Source: Nephromyces sp. MM_2019 (taxonomy: Eukaryota; Apicomplexa; Aconoidasida; Nephromycida). From it: a stretch of 64,000 bases of DNA. The notes under the pieces are model-generated. The model had not been told where the DNA came from and did no database searches. It worked only from the letters and a program-made list of their open reading frames with translations. The stretch lies in NCBI GenBank assembly GCA_015657535.1, contig JADHZB010001399.1:42900-106899 (forward strand), written 5' to 3'. The translations under genes were made by a program, and so were the position numbers. This document shows, in pieces, positions 13,701-24,165 of this stretch. Every line of letters starts with the position of its first letter. Position 1 is the first letter of the stretch.

Positions 13701-15234
13701 TGAGACTTCATGAATACTAAGAGGAGGTGGTAGAGGTCTTTAGCAGTGAAAGAAACAAGTCTTAACATCAGTTTCTGAATTAGGCGCTTACAACGTGCAT
13801 CATTCCAGAAAGACTCGTTATTCTCAGTAGAAGCAGCGGAAAAAATTTGATTGAGCCAAGAGATGAGCAGTCCTGAGGGAAATTTTCCATAAAAAAAACA
13901 TTTGATTGGCGTTGCTAAGTAGGGCTAAGTGAAAGGCAAGCCAAAAGTAAGCGAAAAGTAAGCGAAAGGTAAGCGAAAGGTAAGCGAAAAATAGGAGAAA
14001 CTTGAAAAATAGATATATATTCTACTCCACAAGATACGTGGATCTGTAAGATAATCTCAAGCAGCAAATTTAACCGAAATTTCTCTAGTTAAAGTGAGAA
14101 TCTCTGGAGGGTTATGAAAGATGTAAGATAGCATACAAAAAAATTGATGCAGGACGCCAACTTTTCTAGAGTGTAAAACTTGAAGGAAGGTAGCGACATG
14201 CAAAATTTTCATGCGAATTCATTAACCAAAACAAAACATCTGCTTCCTATTTTCCATCTCAAACACTTCCTTGTGAAATCTAAGGGAACTCTTTCTTATG
14301 CTGCAGTATGCATGCTATTGCATGGAATGCTAGCAGAAGCCCGCAAGCAGAGAAAGCAAATTATATTTCCATCAAAAGAAGCCTGCAATAATATTCTCGT
14401 ATTCAAGTGCCACTTAGAAGCGACCAATTATGGCAAAAAAAAAGACTAAGTGTGGCTATGCAGACGAAAGATTGATGAACTTTCAATCGCCTTGCTATAG
14501 AGAGAGGCCGGCTTCCTTCGACAAAGATTTTAGAAAACTAATAAAAATTTGCTAAAGTCTTTGTCATTTATTTCTATTAAGGAAATTCATCCTGTTTTAG
14601 TAGATAATTTCTCTCTATTCCTTCATTTCCACCAAAAACCTTGTTTTTTCCTCTCTTAAATTTCGATATAACCCCAGCAGTCCATGCCTAGTGATTTAAA
14701 TGCAGAGTTGCTGCTTTTTATGATACTAGCTCCTTGTTCAATGCCAGTTCAAGCAGGAGAAGTTAAGTATCAAATTTAGTTGAATACGAAAACGCTGCGT
14801 GAAGTTCCGAGTGATAACGCCTTTCTCAAAAATGATCATCCCCTCTAACCATTAGTCAATGTCGGAGAAGAGATACCATGGGCAATTTCCTGCTTTTCAG
14901 TATCAGACACCGTCCATTGCGAGTTAAGCAAGGAATCAATTGTTTCCAGCGTCCCCTCCAGGGAGAGAACATCGGTATTGGAAAATTGGGTCGAGTAATG
15001 ACGTGTTGCTCCAAGCTGCATAAATGTGCTGCAGTTTCCTACCAAACTTTCACAAGAGCTAATACGGTGTTGTTTGCGTATGTAGCACGCCATTTCTATA
15101 GGACTCAAGTCACGATGGCTTGATTGTAAATGAAGACATGATTTCCCGGTATACTCGATAGCAGCAGGAAAACGGGAGGCAGTGCTCTGGTGGCAACGGA
15201 AAAGAATCTGCAAACCACGGGGAAGAAGAAGCAT
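4729..15234 (-). CDS. Heptatricopeptide/RAP-like organelle RNA-binding protein, many exons
   Basis: A gene of about 10.5 kb. The start exon 15234-14877 begins MLLLPRGLQILFR and is rich in Arg, Ser and His without early acidic residues, as in a mitochondrial presequence. Further coding segments with good splice signals are 13872-13700, 13419-13237 (CTCAG acceptor, AAT|GTAAGC donor), about 11978-11852, 11249-11012, 10601-10460, 10117-10014, about 9960-9850, 9635-9300, 8679-8577, about 8100-7930, 7647-7597 and 6120-6053. The last runs from about 5200 to the stop near 4731. Phases close across 11249-11012, 10601-10460 and 10117-10014. Many segments show the helical pattern of HPR/RAP proteins, for example ASLLLSFATLGLRHAVF, LTDVVMAVATLCRDPDF and LTSCWGLCCIGIHQ. 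The last exon has a RAP-like end (SVAFVVDSLTYKD, then LKNDHLRMMGFLVVSS). The family is expanded in apicomplexans, where members bind organelle RNA; that role is inferred. Some joins remain unresolved, and two adjacent genes cannot be excluded. Confidence 0.6.
7515..7591. repeat. Short nested tandem repeats in an intron
   Basis: AGCGAAAGGTGTGCA occurs at 7515-7529 and 7538-7552 (23-bp spacing). It is followed by GTGCATCCCAAYAGGCCAAAA at 7548-7568 and 7571-7591, also with 23-bp spacing. The block lies just downstream (minus sense) of the exon 7647-7597. It contains GTAAGCGAAAG (7535-7545), the same 11-mer that forms the array at 13947-13990. Confidence 0.75.
8399..8486. other. Assembly gap (88 N) inside a TG-rich microsatellite
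   Basis: The N run is flanked by GTGCATACGCGTGTG on the left and GCGGGGTCTGTGCGTG plus CGCGCGTGTGTGTC on the right. Short-read assembly of a TG/CG repeat probably failed here. The gap lies in an intron of the RAP-like gene, between the coding segments 8679-8577 and about 8100-7930, so it should not break an exon, though a small exon could be hidden. Confidence 0.95.
10321..10408. repeat. Imperfect tandem repeat, period about 32 bp
   Basis: CGACAAGAGATCCAACCTAAC at 10321-10341 recurs with one change at 10353-10373. A degenerate third copy (TTTAAGAGACCCATGCTAAC) lies near 10388-10408. Each unit is joined by CA-rich sequence. It lies between exons 10601-10460 and 10117-10014 of the RAP-like gene, so it is intronic. 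Confidence 0.7.
11506..11530. repeat. CA/TA-rich microsatellite
   Basis: A run of CACACACACATACACACACA on the plus strand. Similar (CA)n or (TG)n tracts sit near 6926-6940, 9136-9150, 12053-12078 and 12302-12332. All lie in introns or untranslated DNA of the minus-strand region, where CA on the plus strand is TG on the transcribed strand. Confidence 0.8.
12053..12078. repeat. TG microsatellite
   Basis: GTGTGCGTGTGTGTGTGTG followed by TTTGT. It lies between the exons near 13237 and 11978 of the RAP-like gene. Here the TG is on the plus strand, opposite to the neighbouring CA tracts. Confidence 0.8.
13947..13990. repeat. 11-bp tandem array, GTAAGCGAAAR x4
   Basis: Four head-to-tail copies of GTAAGCGAAAR at 13947, 13958, 13969 and 13980, preceded by a degenerate copy (GTGAAAGGCAAGCCAAAA). 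It lies upstream (minus sense) of the exon 13872-13700. On the transcribed strand the unit reads YTTTCGCTTAC, a pyrimidine-rich motif. One further exact copy occurs at 7535-7545 in another intron of the same gene. Confidence 0.85.
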
Positions 15235-15309
15235 TCTGACCGCAGGGCAAAGTAAAGACGCTCGTCAAAACGCAAGATGAGTTAACAACGTACCAAAGAT
15301 GTAGCAAAT

Positions 15310-17650
15310 ACGTTGGAAAAGCATCTGCATTAGTTTTATGCTTTTCTTTTTCTAGGCATTTCTCTTAAACCGCTGGATCCGGGGTGGGTTATGAATCCTC
15401 AACCAATTTGTTGAATGGATGAGAGAGCATGCGATCGCAGCAGGCAAGGATTTTACGCAAAGAAGTTGCCAACTTTGAGAAAGCTAATGTCCTCTGCCAT
15501 TCGATTGCTCATTCGCTCCCAGCGTGTCATTTTGCAGCATATGCATTGCCATTAGCAAAGGCAAATAGAGGTGTTTTGAATGGTTGGTTTCAACTAGCCG
15601 CTTCTTAATATGCTACTATTACCAGAGTTTGCTATTGCCATTTCCTTCGGTTTGCTTGCATTTGTTTTCAATTTGTTTTGCTATACAATGCGAAGGTCTT
15701 CACCAGGAGTGTATGTATACCCATTTTCTTTGCGGCACAAACCACATCGCTAACAGCCTGTATAGCATAAAAGTCAAAACTGTAATTTCACAAGTACATC
15801 GCAATATGCGGTAATGTGCCCCAACGGAATAACTTGAATACTTATGTGTGAGATGCATGGACTTTGTATGACTTGCTAACCAGAATAAATAAAGGATTTC
15901 CCTATTGTAAGGACCGCCTATGGTTGCTGGCTGCATTTTAAACGAGTCTCAGCTTTGCGCACGAACGGTTTTAAAAGAACCTTTTTTCGGTTTCATTCCG
16001 TCAGCGTTTTAACAAGATTTAAGGGCACGGACTAAGGAAAGCAGCTGCACAATTTTTGTACACTCCGTTATATCTGCGTACATGGGGTTAAACTGCGAAG
16101 CTACTGTCGTGTATACAGTTTTTCCCTCTTTAAGTTACTAATATAGAGTCTATTCTTCGTTAAGCTACTGCTACAGAGTCTATCCCTCTGTAAGTTGCTA
16201 CTACAGATTTATCCCTCTTTAAGGTACTGCTGCAGAGTCTCTCCCTCTTTAATGCTCTTGAAAAATGAAAAGCAGGAGTAGAATGTATGTTAATAGGCAC
16301 TCACTCCTGATAATGTTGCTTAAGCAAATAAAATATTTTTGATTCTACCTTTGCCTTTCTTTCTAACTGTAACTCTTCGCTTAAACTTATACGCTACCCT
16401 AACAAAGCCACTTTTGGCTCCAGGTAGGCGAACCCATGCTTATGATGATAACCTCGGTGACGCCATGACTCATTGCAAAATTAGCCATTTACCTGTGAAA
16501 CTAAACAAAACGGGCCATGAAAATTCATTTTAATCTGCTTATAGCTCCAATATCTTGTACATTTAGTATTATGCAGGTATCCAATTGAGTCAAGAAAGGC
16601 TTGCCATTGTATTCGTAGGACCTTTAACGAAGAAGAACCGATAATTGGAAAATAACCAAAGCTTCAATCTTGAAAGGAATTTTCTGCAGAGATTCAATGA
16701 GAGTGGTTATCACAGATGCAGCTACTTTTTTTGTTGGTAACTTTGCAGGTTTCTATTCTAGGTGAAGTTCCTCACCTCATCAAGTTAGTAGTGGAAAGGA
16801 AACAGTAATGTAATACATATATGATTTCATTTGCCTAAGGAAGTTCTTTGCCTCAAATAAGCGCTGCCTATAGGAAATCATAACTTTTCTGCCAACACTG
16901 ACCTTAGCAATTCAGTTGTACAGACTATGCATTCTATGTGGCAGATCGGTACCTGCGTCTTTTCACTCTCAGCTTAAAACGTTCATCAACCAGCTGGCTG
17001 TACTTTGAGTTTAAGTATTTGAATAACATGCTAGTCCGCCGGACTCCTATACTTTGTATTGACGATGCCGCAGTTTATCATGGTACTTTCTGAAGTCTAG
17101 CGGTCTGATTCAAAGCGTTGCCATTACCTCTGCTTATAGCTTCAGGGATGGCAATTTTACTTTTCAACAAATGCTTTCATGCAGTCGAATAGATATTAAA
17201 GCTAGTTCTGGTTATAAAATCATCGCTTTGTGCTGTAAGCTAAATTGCTTACACTTGTAGCGCACGCAGTATAATGAAGGTAGAGTTGCCAGTATCTACA
17301 AGAGTTGCCTTTAAGCTTAGTGTTGCGCTGATGTTATTTTTCCGATTAGGTAGTTTAGTACATTGTCTGACTAGCGCAATGCATATGCATCGGAGGCTCT
17401 CAATTATTGATAAGATGCACGCTGCGTAACATCACTTTTGTACTCTGAAATAAACGCAATAATCAGAAATTGAAGCAGAATAGCACAATGTGATTTCCAT
17501 AGTTTCATCTATTTCTGTATAAATGGCGCAATTTCGCTGTATTTATTAAGTCTTTCCCGGGTTCATACCTCATCTTCACTCGTGACGCCACTAGCTGCTC
17601 TTTCTTGTAAAGCGTACTTCTACCACTCTTCCTCGCCAGCACTTTTTTTC
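15310..17650. other. Intergenic region without a supported gene
   Basis: This lies between the start of the minus-strand RAP-like gene and the small plus ORF at 17665, so it should hold the promoters of both if they are divergent. ORFs here are short and start at TTG or GTG rather than ATG (for example 16339-16533). The only clear structure is the 30-bp tandem array at 16118-16254. Confidence 0.5.
16118..16254. repeat. 30-bp tandem repeat, about 4.6 imperfect units
   Basis: Units start at 16118, 16148, 16178, 16208 (29 bp) and 16237. The consensus is GTCTATCCCTCTTTAAG followed by TTACTACTACAGA. Copies differ at several positions, so the array is old. The CCCTCTTTAAG core is present in most copies. 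No reading frame is conserved through the array. Confidence 0.9.
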
Positions 17651-17664
17651 CATTGAGCAGCAGC

Positions 17665-17976
17665 ATGTGGCGAGGCATATTTTACGGAACCTTGAAAATT
17701 TTGAATCACACTCTTCCGTATCGTAAGGGGCCTTTTTCTCAGCCTTTATCATCAATGAACAGGTTGCCTCACTGTAAATTTTCAAACACAAGCTACTTGT
17801 CGAAGATAATCCCATGCAAGTATCCAGCAGGATACAAACAGTCCAGCGGGGTGCAGCTGCTTGATGCATTCTCCGCAGAATCTGGAAAAAAGAAAGCGAA
17901 GAAGACGAAATTGGCGCTTCAAAAAGAAAAGGCGCGGAAAAACAAGGCGACAAAGGGGCAGAATGCCATCTTCTGA
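17665..17976 (+). CDS. Small lysine-rich protein with mitochondrial-type N-terminus, hypothetical
   Basis: ORF of 103 codons from the ATG at 17665; the open frame extends upstream only to a TTG. The N-terminus MWRGIFYGTLKILNH is basic and amphipathic without acidic residues, as in mitochondrial presequences. The C-terminal third is very rich in lysine (GKKKAKKTKLALQKEKARK) and ends in GQNAIF. This design is seen in small mitoribosomal proteins and organelle RNA-binding proteins, but I recognise no family. The minus-strand ORF over the same bases (17591-17953) is rich in Ser and Cys and looks like a shadow. Further exons cannot be excluded. Confidence 0.4.
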   Translation: MWRGIFYGTLKILNHTLPYRKGPFSQPLSSMNRLPHCKFSNTSYLSKIIPCKYPAGYKQSSGVQLLDAFSAESGKKKAKKTKLALQKEKARKNKATKGQNAIF

Positions 17977-19740
17977 ATACTTAACTTACGAGGCATCCGA
18001 GGGACCTTTCGCCTCTAGATTTTGCCCTTGTATCTCCTTGGAAGTTGTTGCGAATGTTCGCCGTTACAGCATCTTTTTCTCGCTATATCAAAGAAATGTA
18101 TCTGCAACCCACAATGGTGTTGCTTAAAGCGTTGGTAGTTTGTTTAATCGAGTAGCGTAATGAGCATTGTACTTCTAATACTAATGATGCAGGATGTATA
18201 CTATTGAGCTCTTTTGCCATTTCTAATTATTGCACGTATAATGCTGTCTTCAGCTTTTGTCTCCGATGCAATCCCTTTATGTTGTATTGCAACGTCCTTG
18301 AAGGAGTAGAGAAATCTTCCAAAGCTTGCAATCTTGAATGGAATGGTTTTTTGCTTAAATGTAAATTGCGAACGAAAAGCATAGGTTCGATTCTCCTTAT
18401 ATGTCTATGTATTGCCTGAGTTTGTAATTAGCCCTTTTGATAGAGGAATTTTTTTCAGATTTTTTCTTTAATGAAGTGGCTTTTGTTAAAATTTGTTCAC
18501 CAGTATTCTGATTATGCTTACTAGTATCAGGGACGGGTTGAAACTTTTGAAAAACAACTTCTCCAGAATTTCTGAAATCAACGTTTGCACGTATTCACTA
18601 TGCATATTGACTATACTAGGCTGTGCTTGCGTTAATGTTTTTTACACTGGGTTTTATCATGCGTTTGAGAGTGTTACACAGGCAAACAGGACCATGTGTC
18701 CAAAATGTAGAGATTGAGTTTCTTCTGGACTTTCCAGACACCTTAAAGATTTTTGAAAACCTTTTGCTTTACTAAAAACAAGACGGTGCGCAGTTCCTTG
18801 CAAAAAGTCAAGTAACTTAAGTTCAAAGTCTCAACTTTTTGGAAGTTTAAGTAATAATTGGTCAACAGACCACACTTCGTAGATGTTTCTAAATTTAGGT
18901 GTGAGGACGTGTACATTCCGTATATATGGAATAGCATATTGTCATTTTACTCAATTGAAATGAAAAGTAATAAATCATTTTAATCTGACTCCTTTTTTCT
19001 TTAGTTTTTTCCCCCCAATTCAGTAGTACTTCCCACCACCTTGATTAATAGTACGAAATTAAACTTCCAAGCTGTAGTAGTCCTCAAAGTATAGCTGTCT
19101 TTCCAAGGATGGAATGAAAAAAAATTTCTTTGTCCAAGGTTAACTTAGTTGCTCTATTGCTTGGAAACTTGAAGAACTAGTCCAACCATCTGTATTCTTA
19201 TTCTGAAGCAGAGCACTGCATAATATTAGCAAGTGCACTTGGGAGAAGGCACGGTGGTACGAGAGGTAATCCCCGGTTGTCTAGATGTAGTTAATAGGGA
19301 GTTCGAAACGTGGATTCCATTAGTTAGAGCAGTCTGCATTTTTGCAGGTACTGGTAGCATTCACCTTCCCGAGACTAGTTTTTGCACGAATTACCAAAAT
19401 TGTTATATTTCTAGCTTCCGGATTGACCACCTAGTTTGCCCTGTTGCCAGTTGCTTATCATACGTGCTGCGCTTCATCTTCGTATAATTCAGCTTTTCCG
19501 TACTTTACTAGTTTCAACGATAATCAATGGTAATTTGGAACGTGAAGGAAATACCAGCATGTACCCGCTGCTCCTTGCCACGAGTTTCTTTTTCCTTGCA
19601 GGGAGAGTCTCTCTGTCCTCATATAACCACCCCCCCATACAAAGGATACCTTTGGCCTTTTTATTTGAAGTCTTAAGTCAATGTATCAACAGTGGGAACC
19701 GCATCACAAACTCGGAGTTGCGATATTTTTCAAAGTAACT

Positions 19741-19914
19741 CATCGCACAAACGATTAAAGGCTAAAGGGTAGTAGTTGCTATTGCACTCGCTGAGTCGGT
19801 CATCACATAAAGGCTAAGAGGTAGTAGTTACTACCAAACTCGCGAGTGTGAGCCAGTCGTCGCACAAAGTGTAAGAGGTAGTCGTTATTGCCACACTCGA
19901 TGAAATGAGCCAGA
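19741..19914. repeat. Tandem repeat, three imperfect units of about 57 bp
   Basis: Each unit has a YATCGCACAAA-type start, then GGCTAARRGGTAGTAGTT, a short variable part and a CACTCG...GAGYC end. Units begin near 19741, 19801 and 19858. They differ in length by a few bases. No coding frame is maintained. Confidence 0.85.
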
Positions 19915-20046
19915 TTGAATGACTCTTTGACGTCATTCACGCTGGTCCGAAAAAAAAATGTAGCAAAACACACGCATTGCCTGTCCCCTCCCTTTGTATT
20001 TGCTAGCTAGATCTCAGATCACAAATTTGTGTTCCATACTTGAGAA

Positions 20047-20107
20047 TGCCACCCCCCACCTCCTCAGCAAGAAATCCTCAAATAAAGTGCCGCCCCCCAC
20101 CTCCTCA
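20047..20107. repeat. C-rich 20-bp direct repeat
   Basis: TGCCACCCCCCACCTCCTCA at 20047-20066 and TGCCGCCCCCCACCTCCTCA at 20088-20107 differ by one base, with 21 bp between them. The run of six or seven C stands out in AT-rich DNA, about 850 bp upstream of the R-SNARE start. Regulatory meaning is unknown. Confidence 0.75.
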
Positions 20108-20944
20108 CCAATATAATCCCAGCAATTAATACTGATTCCGCTTTTTCATTATGCCTGAAGTTACTCTTTGCACGCATAACTCGCCTGGCTTTCTCCGCGT
20201 TAGGGTATAACCTGCGAAGAGATGCGCCGCGGCCGCAGGCTGCTTTTATACCAACCTTCCTTTGCCCTAAGCTTTTGTGGTGCAAAAAAGACTGCGAGTT
20301 CACCGCCACACGCAATTAACTGCGTTAACCGTGTCATCACCGAATGTCTATAACCCCACCTCGGCTCCTGCCTGCGACTTACCTTAGCCAAAGCAAGCAT
20401 GTGACCACATCAAAATTTAACTTCATATCTCTACAGCCTAATAAATTTTTGTCTCCTGAAGGTGCCAACTTTTGACCATCTACAAGATTCGCGGTAGTTT
20501 ATCGTGGCTTAGTTTTCAATCATTGCAAAAAAAAGTACCAGCTCCCACTGCTTTTTGTAGGACGTGAAGTACGAATGCCACAGCAAGTGCCCAAATAGCG
20601 TCACGGCACAAATTGGACTTTTTTGAGTATTGACCTGCCACGGCTTTGTTCTCACTAACGAGGTGTATGCACGCAAGTGCGTGCTTGCCTGTGCTGTTGA
20701 GGCGCCATAAACATGCGTGTTTGATAGCTATTCAATTAATGTATGGTTCTTCGCGACTAAATACTTCGAATTTTTTTAGCTGCTTTACTGGAAGGAGCCC
20801 TACGAATTAGGTTGTGAATACGCGTCAGCTTTTCTTTTGGAATTTTAAACTAGCAAGTACATCCCTTGTGCTGATTTATCTTCAAGACGGGCATAAAGCC
20901 TGCCTCTGAAAGCTTTGTTACAGCATCTTCTAAGCAAGTATAAG

Positions 20945-22939
20945 ATGAAAACGTCAGGAGATATAGAGAGTTCGGGTTATGTACCCCCTCCTCTTCCTGG
21001 TACTCGTCAGACGAAGATTGACCAGGTTAAGAGCACTATCGATTCTTCTATAGATACGATGAAGGATAATATGGTGAAGATGGTTGAAAGGTGAGCTGGG
21101 GGTTTTTTGTAGACATGAATGCCGGGTAAGGGATTAAAGTAGCTTGCAAGCCGGGGCCGCTTATAAGCTGATACTGTACATGATTTGCTGTTTCCTGTGT
21201 TTTTGACGCTTTTTTTTATAAATCTGAGTTCCTGAGTTTGAAGTACTTTCTTTGTATACATTTGTCTTCAATATGTTTCGATGGCTGCGATCCAGTTATG
21301 AAGCGAGGCACTTTCCTGTAATATGCCAGTTCTGTTGTGCCATAGTCATTTTCAGTTGCTATTTTCTCCTGCAGATTGTGTTTGTGCTTCTTTAAGTATA
21401 TTTTTCTTGCTTCAGTTGTTAGTGGCGGCTTATATGTTTCGTAGGCTTATGCCTCGAAAATCAGGTGAGATAGTGAGCTAAAAAGGAAAGTGTTTATGGT
21501 ATGCAGCATTTTTTCATTACCTGCTCGTAACAATTAGAATTTCATTGAAAGAATGTAACCTTTGTTCAGCGATTTTTTTTAGAAGATATGAAAGACAGAA
21601 AAAAATTTATAACTTGGGTTAAGCTGCTGAAGTGTTTGGTGCAGTTGATGGAAATTTGCAATCTTCTTGGCTCACAGCCATACTTTCATGTTTGCTACTG
21701 TGGTGTTCTTGGTGTATCATTCTGTTACGCATACAGCGCTGACAATATGCAGATAGATTCGAGCATATTTTCGAGGCACCGCTTATTTTTTATTTGTGCA
21801 GAGGAAATCAAATCGACGTTCTTTTAGAGAAAAGTGATGGTTTCAAGACCACCAGCGCGGAGTTTTATCAGCGGAGCAGGGCTATAGAAAGAAGAGAGTT
21901 ATTTAAAGTATGCTTGCCAAATTTTAGTGGTTTGAGACTTTCTATGTTTCACATAGCAGTAAAATCCTGCATTCTAGGTTTACAAAGTTTAGCAGCGATT
22001 GCTTTAAGCCATCCACCTGCTTTCCCTGTATTTGTAGCTTGTGTGTGCGTAGTGGGGGGCAGGGGGTATACTGGGTGATTATGTGCTTTTTCATATCTTC
22101 TAGGCGTTTCAGTTAAGTAGGAAGCTGGGAAAAGATATGTAGAGTGCGATTCGTGTTTTTTGGGGGTCGAGGAAAAGGAGTTTTTTTGCTTGTTTGAATT
22201 AATCGTGGCCGAGCTGTGATTTATACGTGAGTCTATTCATTGTTTGAAGCACTAGTGATTAGATTAATTAGGCTTGAAGTGAAGATTTAGCTGTAAATAC
22301 TACCTCCTCTAGCTTTATTTTTCGCTTTATAGGATAATCCTAGTTGTAGATCGTATTGGCTGCCTACCGAAATCATTACTTCTTTTTTCGATTAAATTGT
22401 TGCTGTTTTTTGGTTGCTTAATTTTGTGCTTCTCACCTTGTTTGGAAAACTATCTTATCTTGTTTTTTTGTGTGTGCTTATGTGTGCTTCTCTCATTGAG
22501 AATGCTCTAGCATTTTTGGCAGGTTGTTCTTTTTTCGTGATAAGTTATGTTATTCATAACTATTGTGTTTCATTAGTGTAATTTTTAGCTTTTCATTTTA
22601 AAATATACTTTGATGAATTTCTTCAATGTGGATTCGGTTCTATGCATGGCAGTCTGCATGCTCGATTCTTTCCAAATCTAATTGTTTGATTTTGTATCGC
22701 AGTCTAATTTTTTTCCTATATTTACTCTACAGAAATGGGCGTCTTTGGTACTAATCTTCCTTGCGTGTGTTGGAATCCTTGTGTTGCTATACTTTGTAAG
22801 CTTGCCAGCATTCATAGTGGCTCTCATTATTGTGGTTGCTGGCTTTAGTCTGTACTTTTGGTGGTATAGGAGAACTGCTAATATGCCTTGGGCGGCTCGG
22901 ATGGCTGTGTTTCGCCGCATAATACCAACACCTTCGTGA
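20945..22939 (+). CDS. R-SNARE (VAMP/synaptobrevin type) without a longin domain
   Basis: Three exons: 20945-21090, 21802-21907 and 22733-22939. Phases close and give 152 aa. Residues 24-84 form an R-SNARE motif: KIDQVKSTIDSSIDTMKDN, then MVERGNQIDVLLEKSD with the zero-layer Arg at R49, then AEFYQRSRAIERRE. This pairs with Q-SNAREs to drive fusion of vesicles with target membranes. The N-terminus is only a short proline-containing stretch (PPPLPG, 14-19), so there is no longin domain. The hydrophobic part is unusual: residues 86-106 form one segment, but after SLP a second hydrophobic stretch (about 110-128) follows at once. A tail WWYRRTANMPWAARM... rich in Arg then ends the protein. A typical VAMP has one anchor and almost no tail. 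Compartment cannot be told from the sequence. Confidence 0.85.
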
Positions 22940-24160
22940 TATAATATGAATCTGGAGTAAACTCTGCTGTCTGTATAGTCCTTTTATATGTCGAAAATGA
23001 GCCCGTAAAGTATAGCTTTTGTTGATCTACGTCTTAGTCATAAGTTGTCTTTGGCCTCCAAGTTCCTAAACATGGTTTTAATGTAGGTATTATTACTATA
23101 GTGAATATATTTGTGGAATATTTGTATTCAGTTGTGGATCAGCGTAACTTACTTTATTTTTCTGTCTATTTTGTTTTGCCTATGATGCTATTTGCATCTA
23201 GTTTTAATGTTAAGTGCATCTTTTTTATTCATGGAATTAGATTGTATGCGCGTGATAGGGGGACAATTTTTTCCAGTTTGTTATAATATGTAGTAAACTT
23301 AATTGAATTTGAGTTACTACTAATCACGCCGTATTCAACCATTTTAATTCGATAAGAAATTTAAGCCCTCTTCTATCCCTTATGTTATATACTCAAATTT
23401 TTGTGCCTACTAAAGCTGTAGAACTATTGCTGCGTTCTTGCGCTACATTTGAAGGATGGGAGCACTTGGAGTTGGATATTTATTGAACTTTTAGTTTTCT
23501 TCGTTTGAAGATAGCTTACTAATATAGGGCGAATTTTTCTAGAACCTTTGGTTTACCTGGTTTGTAAATCTCAGATGTGTATGGAAATACGTACCGAACA
23601 TGTTCGCTGAGAAAAACTGATTTATTTGCTCTCAATAGTCGTGTATGGGGGTGGTAAACGTGATTTTGGGTAGCACTTGACCCCAAAACAGCTTCCCTTC
23701 CTGCTCTTAATTGAAAACCTTTTATCCATTGCATGAAATTTTGTTATTGCATGAATGCGTTTAAGTAGTGATTTTCATCCTAGAAAGGTTGAATCGGAGC
23801 TCTTGGCGGGGTATGTATTTTGAGATATTGTTCCGTATCTAGTTGTATTCTTTATCGTATCACCATTTCCGAGGATCGACATGAGCGCTTCGTCGAGAAT
23901 GCTCCATTATCTTTAGGTGTTTGTCTTTTTAAGAAAATTTTAGTGCGTCAAGAGCTATCAGTATGACTTCGCCTGTACATCTTTTAGTTACTTACAGAAA
24001 ACAGTGGGTTTCTAGTACCCCTGATGCCGATAAGCTATTTATACCATAATAAATTACTTTGCTGAGTTGTAGTCAGGGTAAATCCTCCTTTTATTGCTGA
24101 ATTTCAAGTAGATATTGCGGAAAAGCCTTCTGTACCTCGGATATACTTTTTAGTATGTGT
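22940..24160. other. No supported gene
   Basis: T-rich DNA downstream of the R-SNARE; the start is its 3' untranslated region. ORFs at 23101-23286 (plus) and 23519-23734 (minus) lack motifs and splice support. It lies at the tail-to-tail junction with the minus-strand gene that ends at 24166. Confidence 0.5.
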
Positions 24161-24165
24161 TGGAA

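Larger units (their letters stand above)
17980..20940. other. No supported gene; AT-rich, with two small repeats
   Basis: T-rich on the plus strand with scattered short ORFs, none with a motif or convincing splice sites. It contains the tandem array at 19741-19914 and a pair of C-rich direct repeats at 20047-20107. The last part should include the R-SNARE promoter and 5' untranslated region. Confidence 0.45.

Noticed and set aside
17591..17953. Minus ORF of 120 codons
   Set aside because: A shadow of the Lys-rich plus ORF; poly-Ser/Phe/Cys composition is the expected complement of Lys codons.
18370..18400. GGTTCGATTC-like tRNA T-loop motif
   Set aside because: No matching D-arm, anticodon arm or acceptor stem could be drawn around it.
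22678..22920. Minus ORF of 80 codons over the R-SNARE last exon
   Set aside because: A shadow of the hydrophobic exon 22733-22939, which is in phase with the SNARE motif.
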